A stretch of 64,000 nucleotides of DNA from Lucinisca nassula. Its lineage: Eukaryota; Mollusca; Bivalvia; Lucinida; Lucinidae. Numbering within the stretch: position 1 is the stretch's first letter; each line of letters begins with the position of its first letter. Location of the stretch: contig OY757019.1 of NCBI GenBank assembly GCA_963580285.1, positions 63,446,587-63,510,586 on the forward strand. Reading direction: 5' to 3'. The translations under genes were made by a program, and so were the position numbers. The notes below the pieces were generated by a model that had not been told where the DNA came from, ran no database searches, and saw only the letters and a program-made list of their open reading frames with translations. Positions 35,528-45,000 of the stretch are shown piece after piece.

Positions 35528-36688
35528 TATACCTCCGGAATCAAAGATTTGGGGGCATATAGTTTTGGACTGTCCGTCTGTTTGTCTGTCCGCAAAAACC
35601 TTAACATTGGGCATAACTTTTGAATGGTAACTTATAGGGCTTTCATATTTCACATGTGCATTCCTTGTCACAATACCTTTCAAGAGGTACCATAAATTTG
35701 GACCTGTGACCTTGACATCTGACCTTCTTTTGACCTCCCTTTTAAAACCTTTAAGATTAGCCATTAAGTTTGATTGGTTAGTGATAGGACTTTCATGTTT
35801 CACATGTCTATTCCATGTGACAAGACCTTTCCAGTGATACTACCATTTTTGACCCCTTGACCTTGACATTTGATCTACTTCTTTTTAAAAAAACTTTTAA
35901 CATTCACAAAAACTTTAACATTGGGCATAACTTTTGAATGGTAACTGTTATAGCTGTCATAGTTTACATGTGCATTCCTTGTCACAAGACCTTCCCAGTG
36001 GTATTCATGACCTTGACCTTGATGTTTCACCTACTTTTTAAAAACATTAACATTGGCCATTACAATCGATTGGAAAGTGATAGGACTTTCATATTTCACA
36101 TGTGCATTCCTTTTCACAATACCTTTCTAGTGGTATCATAATTTTTGACCTTGTGACCTTGACATTTGACCTACTTTAAAAAATCTTTAACATTGGCCAT
36201 AACTTTCGATTGGTAAGTGGTAGGGCTTTTGATATTTCACATGTGTATTCCTTGTCACAATACCTTTCCAGTGGTATCATAATTTTTGACCTTGTGACCT
36301 TGACCATGACATTTGACCTACTTAACTTTAACATAGGCCATTACTTAAGACTGGTAAGTGATAGGTCTTTCATTTTTCACGTGTGCATTCTTTATCACAA
36401 GATCTTTCCATAGGTACCATAATTTTTGACCTTGACGTTTGACCTATTTTTTGAAAACTTTAACATTGGCCATAACTTTTGATTGGTAAGCGATAGGGCT
36501 TTCATATTTCACATGTGCATTCTATGTCACAATACCTTTGCAACGATCCCATAATATTTGACCTCGTGACCTTGACCTACTTTTTTAGGACTTGAACATT
36601 GGCCAAACCTTTCGATTGCTTAGTGATACTGCTTTCATATTTAACATGCGCTGTCCGGGGGCATCAGTGTTTCACAAACATGTCTTGT
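35528..36688 (+). mobile_element. Second TATGCCCCCGG-family Helentron-like element
   Basis: 5' TATACCTCCGGAATC, arm GATTTGGGGGCATATAG, then TCCGTCTGTTTGTCTGTCCG. About seven ~145-bp units follow (CATTGGCCATAAC, GACCTTGTGACCTTGAC). The 3' end is GTCCGGGGGCATCAGTG, hairpin TGTTTCACAAACA and GTCTTGT. It lies only 71 bp after the previous copy of its family, in the same orientation. Confidence 0.8.
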
Positions 36689-36894
36689 TTCTTAATTTAT
36701 TGAAACAGTAATTTTTTCAGATTCTTAAAAAAAAAATTGGTTTGTTTTTAAAGTAAATTTGTCTAATACAGCTTTCCTTTTTTGTAGTATCAACAAGATT
36801 TCTGAAAAGAAAATATTCTTATTGTGTTGGATATACATTTAAATAATTGACAAAGTGATATAGTTATAGACAGTGTTAGTGACTTAGTGCTGTG

Positions 36895-38872
36895 TATATA
36901 AGGTGGAAAACAGTTCTTGAAACAAGTTACAGCTCATCAGTGTATTTCAAGGTAAATGAAAGTTTTATTAATGATAGTAAAAAGTAATAGGTAAATGATT
37001 TTGGCAAAATCAGAGTGAATCACACCTTTTGTTTGATAGAAGAATTGTTTGTATAATACAGTGCCCAAAAGAATGAAGACAAAGTACAATTATCAACATG
37101 AAAATCCTTGATATATTGCATGCTGATAAATTGAACATGTAGTAATGTTTAATGCTATTGTGTTTGAGGTCAGAGGTTAGGTTACTTAGACTCTAAAAAC
37201 CAAACAACTTTTGAAGTAATAAGCAAAAATGATAGAGGCCATCAAGAGATATTGCAGTTTCAAAGAACAATAAATACCTGTTTTTAACACCTATCCTTTT
37301 TTTAATTAATGCTTGTCTGGAGAACTACTAGAAAAGTATTAAAACTGATGTTGAAAGATACTTCAGGAACTGATTGAAACAGTAACTGATTGAAACAGAA
37401 CCCAGAGCTTATCCTTAAAGTCAAAGGGAAAGACAAAAAGACACTTCTTAACAAACAATAAAATCATAGGTTACAAGCCAATTTAGTAGCTCTTTCCCTT
37501 CTGGCCTTGGTAGCTCAGTAGGATGCCTGTCTAACTGGTGATCAGGAGGTCGCAGATTGGATACCTGCTAAGGTTAGGAACATTCATTGCTGGAAGATCG
37601 ATAATGAAATCTATTATAAGGTCATTACCTCCCTTGTGCTTATTCAGTAAAGGTAGTTGTCAGTTTCTGGCCAAAGAATATGCACTATATTGGTGAATAT
37701 CTTACATATGAGGGTGCCCTGATAGTATGGTTGGGTAACCTTATTGGCTAAGAAATAACCTAGATGGTGTTGAGTTGGTGGTAAATGAAACAAACAAAAT
37801 AGAAGTGAAGGCAATGATCAGGAATTGATGCAATTAACCCACAGCTCCAGCAGTGACACCAAAGGGAAAGAAACACAAACATGAAACAACCAGACCCTAA
37901 TGGAAACATCAATAGTGAAAAGCCAAAAGGACAGTTACTTTCCCACAAAATGGCCAATTGGCTATCCAAAACAAAATAATATAAGCGATACAAACACTCA
38001 AAGACAAACCATATCAAAAATGAACCGGGACAGAAGAACCATCTTGGAACAGTCAGTAAAATGAATTCCACTGGTGGGGCTTAAATCGATTTTACGTGAT
38101 CACAATCTTCGCATTTATTTCCATAGCAATTTAGACAATTTGTTCAGTCCTCATGAATGCCTCCAACTCATCAGTGCAACATTGCTGTGAACACAAAAAT
38201 CAAACAACCACAGAGATGAAACAACGGTGAGGACTCAACAGCAAGGAATCATTGAAATGCTGGAGCAAAAGAAAACCAACAGTTAGACTCCGATGTTCCC
38301 GACCAGAGACAGAACATCAGGCACCAACCAATATTACATAGAATTAAATTTTCTCTAATTCTTAGTAAGCTTTGGGAAAAGTAGTTTTTTCCCAAACAGG
38401 TGGTAACTCAGTAACTTTTACTAAATTAAATAATTTGGACACACGGTCCACAGTGTTAGACAATTAAAACATATAAAAAATGAAATAAATGAAATGAAAC
38501 TGCAATGAACAAACAACTTTGGGATGTCAAGTAATAATGAATGTGAGGAAGGGTTTAAACCATTTTTTCAGGGACCCAACATTCACCATCATCTGTTTGC
38601 TGCTGTTTACACAGTTTATTTGGCCTTTAAACACACATTGAAGTCTCCTATTAAAAATACTTGGTCAAAACTATACAGAATCATAAAAGTCTAGAGGATT
38701 ATCAATTGTTTTTTGGGGGATTACCTTGTTAAATTACTATGCTCAAGTGAGAAAAGAAAATCTGTCTGTTTTGCAAAAATTCATTTAGTATAGGCAAGAT
38801 TTTGAATTATTTAAAGATAATACCGTTTCCCCTTTTCCTTTTAAAGTAGACACCTACTTTTGTATCTTTCAG
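36895..38872 (+). promoter_or_regulatory. Putative Helentron promoter, leader exon and 5'-UTR intron
   Basis: TATATAAG at 36895-36902 is a good TATA box. About 35 bases on, TCATCAGT could be an initiator. ATTTCAAG/GTAAATG at about 36951 is a splice donor, and TTTGTATCTTTCAG at 38859-38872 is an acceptor with a pyrimidine stretch, 8 bases before the ORF1 ATG. This would give a short non-coding first exon and a ~1.9-kb intron. There is no transcript evidence, and a SINE lies inside the proposed intron. Confidence 0.35.
37503..38220 (+). repeat. tRNA-derived SINE, family S2, with long 3' body
   Basis: The head GGCCTTGGTAGCTCAGTAGG (A-box) with GGTCGCAGATTGGATACC (B-box, about 37548-37565) is tRNA-like. 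The body continues through GGCAATGATCAGGAATTG to a ~400-bp stretch that aligns with the insertion at 3307-3704. It includes AAAGGGAAAGAAACACAAAC and GTTACTTTCCCACAAAATGG, which also occur in gag at 4541-4697. The 3' boundary is uncertain. It may be two repeats side by side, but the copy at 32140-32570 has the same order. Confidence 0.65.
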
Positions 38873-40470
38873 GTTGAGGTATGCCACGCAAAAAGACCTG
38901 GAAGAAGTCATTGGCAAAGACCATGGTGAGGGCTAATGATGGTAGCCCTGGGTTACTTATCTCAGATGTGGGCCTGACCCCCCTCATAGATCGTGGAGGA
39001 TCTAAGCCCCAATCGCTTGCAGCGATGGGGACATCTGTGCCAGGGTCAATTATTTTGTCAGATGTGGGTATGACCTGCCCCAGCGTATCATCTGGCCCAG
39101 GGTCATCTAGTTCTTCAGATGTGGGTATGACCTGCCTCAGCGTGACATCTGATGCTTCAGTTTTACAAAGTAGACATGACAAAGATATGAACTCAGTATT
39201 ACAAAGAAGAAATGACAAAGATATTTACAGAAAACAACCAGAACAAAATATCGAAGTTTTGCAAAGTTCAAATGACAATACTAACAGACAACAACTAGGA
39301 CAAAATACCAAAATACATTCACCCATAGAATTTACAAACACTGTATTTTCAAGCTCTACACAAGTTGGTGAAAAAACTATGTATACAGCATTTCCTTTAA
39401 TGGAACAAACTGAAACAGTGCTATGGAAGCCTTCTTATGGTCCATTTAACTCTGTCAAATTTGAACTGGGATCTTTTCACCAAGGTTCAGAAATATTTAG
39501 CAATGAGTCCAGAGGATGTCAGTGTACTGCAAATGCACTTTGTTCATTAATATATGCAGCATACTCAGACATTGCTTGTAGTACAGATCTAGACAATATT
39601 CTTTTAGCTGGAGATAGTCTGTATAATAAGATTATTGGTGAATTAAAGGCAGAAGGTAAATTCAGGAGTAAGTTACTAAGCTTTGATGAACTTCCAAGAT
39701 TAGTTTCAATTTTAAACAAAGAAGTTGTTGTGAAAACATCTGCTATTGTGACAGGTCTTTGCACAGAACAGTTTGTCAATACCAGTTTACCTACTCTTCA
39801 CCAAGCATTGTACACCACTCTACAAAATTCTCCAAGTGTTTTATTAATGATGGGTTCAATTTGTTCTTCTGTGTTCAAGAGAGATTGTAAATATTTTATA
39901 TTTGATTCACATTCACATGGTTTAAGTGGATTATCCGTTCCGGATGGAAAATCATTACTAGCTGCTTTCAATTGTTTAGATGATTTGGTTGCATTTCTAT
40001 ATGCATTGTTTGAAAGTATGATGATTTCAATTTCCACGCAGTTCGAAATTCTTCCTATAGACTTTGACTTATCTAATCCAGAGCATAATTCAATATTTGA
40101 TAGTGAAAATCATGCAGACAGCCATACTGACACTCCATGTGACTATGCTTGGAAAACTGTAGCTTATAAGAGAAAGGTATCTGAAAGCCATATGAGGAAT
40201 GCACATGCAAGAGAAGACTTATTTGCGAATTCAAGCAGTGAAAATCATGCAACACTTATTGGCAAATACTTTAAGGATCAAAAGCATAAACTTAAAGAAA
40301 AAACACGGAATAGTACAAATGTGACTAAAAATCAAAAGATGAGGAACAAAGAAATAAAAATAAACAAGAAAAAAGCTACAGAAAGAAAAGAATATATGAG
40401 AGTTTATATGGAGAAACGAAGGCAAGACTCTAACTTCAGAGGAAAAGACAAAGAGTATACACTAAAATCA

Positions 40471-41163
40471 ATGCAGAGTGCTAGACAGTCTGAAGAATAT
40501 CGAAAAAAGGATAAAGAATATACACTAAAATCAATGCAGAGTGCTAGACAGTCTGAAGAATATCGAAAAAAGGATAAAGAATATTCAATAAAATCTTAGC
40601 AGAGTGCTAGACAGTCTGAAGAATATCGAAAAAAGGATAAAGAATATACAATAAAATCTAAGCAGAGAGCTAGACAGTCTGAAGAATATCGAAAAAAGGA
40701 TAAAGAATATACACTAAAATCAATGCAGAGTGCTAGACAGTCTGAAGAATATCGAAAAAAGGATAAAGAATATACACTAAAATCAATGCAGAGTGCTAGA
40801 CAGTCTGAAGAATATCGAAAAAAGGATAAAGAATATACACTAAAATCAATGCAGAGAGCTAGACAGTCTGAAGAATATCGAAAAAAGGATAAAGAATATT
40901 CAATAAAATCTAAGCAGAGTGCTAGACAGTCTGAAGAATATCGAAAAAAGGATAAAGAATATACAATAAAATCTAAGCAGAGAGCTAGACAGTCTGAAGA
41001 ATATTGAAAAAAGGATAAAGAATATACATTAAAATCAATGCAGAGTGCTAGACAGTCTGAAGAATATCGAAAAAAGGATAAAGAATATACACTTAAATCA
41101 ATGCAGAGTGCTAGACAATCTGAAGAACATCGTAAAAAAGACAAAGCTATGACAAAGGCATGT
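40471..41163 (+). repeat. 63-bp coding tandem repeat, eleven copies, in ORF1
   Basis: Units start ATGCAGAGTGCTAGACAG or AAGCAGAGAGCTAGACAG at 40471, 40534 and every 63 bp to 41101. They encode MQSARQSEEYRKKDKEYTLKS with small changes. Units are almost identical, so the expansion or homogenisation is recent. Both ORF1 stops lie here, and each is a single change from the repeat consensus: AAG to TAG at 40597 and CGA to TGA at 41005. The product would be a highly charged helical rod. Confidence 0.95.
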
Positions 41164-42085
41164 ATGAGAAGGGCTAGATTAATAGATGAATACAAAAAAT
41201 GGGAAAGTGAAAAGAAACGAGAATCTCGAGAATGCCTTGAATTAAAAAAGAAAGATATTGCAATACAAAATCTATCAAAGAGGAAGGCAAGATCAGATCC
41301 ATTCAAATTAGAACAAGAAAGGGTTGCAAAACAACAGTGGAGACTAAATGAAAAAAACAAGAAAGCTGAAAACATTATAGACAGTAAAAGAAAAGCTACC
41401 AAGCGTAAAGATCCGTCTTTTTCACAAGTTGAAAAGATAAACACAAAGCGCAGAAAATGTGGTAGTGATATTGATGTTTGTATTGAAAAGTTTCACAAGA
41501 ATATATCAGTTGGACCTGTCTATATATGTAGTTGCTGTCAACAGACATGGTTTGAAGAGACTGTATCAAAAGTTAAAACATTTGTTTCTAAAGACAAGGA
41601 AAAGTACTTAACAGGGGTGAAATCAGTCAATGAAGAAGAATGGATATGCTGTACATTCAAAGACAATATTAAGTGTGGTAAAGTCCCAAAATTGTCTGTT
41701 GTAAACGGAATGAAGTGGCCACCAAAACCAAAAGAATTGGAGCTGTTTCCACTTGAAGAACGCCTTATTGCTTTACGTATACCGTTCATGCAGATGAGAG
41801 AACTACCTAGAGGTCGCCAGTTATCAGTAAAAGGAAATGTTGTTAATGTACCTGTTGACATTCAACCAGTTGTAAATGCTTTACCTAGACCTTTTGATGA
41901 AAATGTTACAGTTGCAGTGAAATTAAAGAAGAAGATGTCTTTTAAGTCATATGTTTTCTCAGAAAATGTTCGACCATATCATGTGCTTTGTGCTTTGCAT
42001 TGGCTAATGAGTGGTAGTGAATTGTACAAAAACGCAAATGTTGAAATAGACCAGCAGTGGTTAAAGAGAATCACAGAAGAAAGTA

Positions 42086-45000
42086 ATGAAACACTGCATG
42101 CATTTTTTGAATCACAAAAAAAAAACCTGCTCTGAAACAAATAATGATGATTCTGATGGTGTTTTGGATGAAAGTCTTCAGGATATTCCATATAATCAGA
42201 ACCAAGCTGAGGTTATACATAATTTTTTTGACATGTGTACAAAAGAATGTTCAAAGTATGATATTGTTGATTTTGATGGTGTTGTTAGTGAAATGTGTAA
42301 CAATTGTCCGAACGATCAGTTAGAAAAAAATGATGATATTTCAAATCGTAACACACCTCATGTAGAAGAACTGTATGATTCAGATGCAGAAGAAATCGCA
42401 CAAGAAAATGTGGGAAATATTGACACTCTATTGGATGATGCAGATCTTGAAAACAGAAATTCTACATTCACATTTGCTCCTGGAGAAGGTCAAAGGCCGC
42501 TCAGTATATTTCAAGATAAAGATTCAGAATATCTTTGTTTTCCAACCATATTTTGTGGGCAGAGGCGCATAGATAATGATGATAGAAAAGTGCCTGTACA
42601 TTATAGTGATATTGCAAAATGGGAATTGAGAAGCCAAGATAGGCGTGCTGCTAACAGTGTACCTAATATATTTTTTAAACTGAAAAAAATACAAATGAAG
42701 CAATTGAATGATAAAGCAAACCTTGCTGTTAGAAGGTGTCAAACGGGAACAAATAATATTACTGCTGTACAAGCAAGAAACTCAGAGTGTATTGACAGTA
42801 TTGTAAAAAATGATGAAGGTTACTATTTGTTTAAACAGCTAAGAAATTCTCCAGCATATTTAGAATCTAGAAAAAAAGATGTGTATGCTATGATTCGTCA
42901 GTTGGGTTTGCCAACTTGGTTTATGTCATTGTCCTCAGCTGATACAAGATGGATTGAGCTTTTGAAAATGTTAGCTACCTTGAATAAAAATTTCAACTAC
43001 ACTGATGATCAAATTGAAAACTTGGCATGGGAACAAAAGATAAAACTTATTCAATCGGATCCAGTCACTTGTTCCAGATATTTCGAGCATAGAGTTAAAG
43101 AATTCATCAACACAGTTCTAAAAAGTGAGCACGAACCTCTTGGAAAAGTTATTGATTACTTTTTTAGAGTGGAATTTCAGCAACGTGGATCGCCACATAT
43201 TCACATGATTGTATGGGTACAGAATGCACCAAAATTCAATGTGGATTCGGATGTAGAGTTGGCTGCTTATGTGGATCAGTATTTAAAATGTTCTATAGAT
43301 AATCCACATCTTCGTCATTTAATAGAACTTCAAATTCACAAACATTCTAGAACATGTAGAAAACGAGAAGATAAAATCTGTCGATTTGGTTATCCTTTGC
43401 CACCTCTTTCCAAAACTATGGTCTTACAGCCTCTCGAAACTGAAAAAGACAAGTATTATAAATTGTACCAAAACTTACAGAAAACAATGAACAGTAAGAA
43501 AGATGGATATGATATGTCTTATGAGGAGTTTCTGACAAGTGTTGTCCGAATGAGTGAGGAAGAATATATTAAATGTATCAGAAGTTCTTTAAACTCTTCA
43601 AAAGTGTTTTTGAAAAGAAATCCGAGTGAGATCCGTGTAAATTTGTACAATGATAGTGTGTTAAAAGCTTGGAAGGCAAACATTGATATACAATTTGTGT
43701 TAGATCCATATGCTTGTGCTATGTATATAGTTTCATATATTAGTAAATCTCAAAGAGGGATGAGTAATTTGCTGCATGCAGCTGCAAAAGAAGCAAGGAA
43801 TGGCAATATGGATCTCAAAAGACAAGTTAGACATATTGGAAATGTGTTTTCAAACAGCGTTGAAGTAAGTGCACAAGAGGCAGTTTATTTGGTACTGCAA
43901 ATGCCATTGACTAAAAGTTCAAGAAGTGTTGTCTTCATTAATACGTCACTTCCAAACCAGAGAGTACAGTTACTGAAACCAAAGTCAGTACTTGATGAAT
44001 TGCCGGCAGACTCGACAGATATAATGTCAGACAATAAAATTAAAAGATACTCGAAACGTCCCAAACCATTGGAAAAGTATTGCTTAGCTGATTATGTGTC
44101 TGAGTTAGAAGTCATTTACCCGGATGGACATAATGATAGTAGAGATGAGGAGGAGCAAGATTATGAGAAAGATGCAGAAGCATCAGATGAAGAATGCTTT
44201 GGTGATGGTGAAAGTATTTTAACTTTAAAGAATGGCATAAAAATCAAACGATGTCGTAATTCTAAAATAATAAGGTATGTGAGATTCAATCGCAAAACAG
44301 ATGAAGAGAACTATTATAGAGAGAAACTTCTACTTTTTCACCCATGGAGAAATGAAGAGACTGACTTACTTGGAACTTTTAGAACATATAAAGAACACTA
44401 TGAGTCTATGAAGCATGTGATAGATCATAAATGTTCCACTTACGAACATTATGCTGAAGAGTTGGAATTAGCAAGAGAGTTAGCAGAAATCGAACATGAT
44501 GCATTCGACGATATTGCTCCAAGTACACAACAAGTTGAAGGTGATGATGCTGAAATAGAACCAGTTCAGTCTGAAGAGTTTATATATTTTAATCCTGATA
44601 GAATTGAGCATAGAGACTATGATATAGGGACTGAAATTGGGTGTTACGTTTCTGCTCCTCAAATTGATGTGAATGAAAATATTCTTTCAGATATTGATTA
44701 CAGAAAGCTCCTGCAGTGTTTAAATAGTAAACAAAAACAGTTTTACTATCATGTGATTCACTGGATTAAAACAAAAGATGCCCCCTTATATGTATTTCTT
44801 TCTGGTGGAGCTGGTGTTGGAAAAAGTCTAGTTATTAGAGCATTGTATCAGACTTTGTTTAGAATATTAAATCTGAAAGAAGGAGAAGATGCGGATCACA
44901 CAAGGGTTCTTCTTTGTGCATTTACAGGAAAAGCAGCATTTAATATTAATGGTTCTACCATCTCATCTGCATTTAAACAAAAGTATAAGCAATCGGATCA

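Larger units (their letters stand above)
38881..42135 (+). pseudogene. Helentron ORF1: cysteine protease, tandem-repeat linker and DUF6570-like region; two in-frame stops
   Basis: One frame runs 1085 codons from ATG 38881, broken by TAG at 40597-40599 and TGA at 41005-41007. Residues ~190-380 look like a papain-fold cysteine protease of the OTU or herpesvirus tegument (peptidase C76) kind: Gln in FHQGSEIF, Cys in GCQCTANALC (Cys213/215), and FDSHSHG with Asp342 and His344. Lys/Arg-rich sequence follows, then eleven 21-residue repeats and a DUF6570-like region with CSCCQQTW (~883) and ALPRPFDENVTV. These domains accompany Rep-helicases in animal Helitron-like elements; their role is unproven. 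The ORF overlaps ORF2 by 50 bases in another frame. The many AAT/ATA-rich codons match ORF2. Confidence 0.8.

Noticed and set aside
37503..37575. Functional tRNA gene
   Set aside because: A and B boxes are present, but the sequence cannot be folded by eye into a full cloverleaf and similar copies with long SINE bodies occur elsewhere.
38881..40599. Integrated herpesvirus gene
   Set aside because: The protease resembles tegument proteases, but its reading frame continues into DUF6570-like and repeat sequence next to a Rep-helicase, the normal context of animal Helitron-like elements. No other viral gene is present.
40596..41444. 282-codon minus-strand open frame rich in Phe, Ser, Leu and Cys
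   Set aside because: It is the antisense reading of the 63-bp coding repeat in ORF1. Its length comes from repeat periodicity and it has no family motif.
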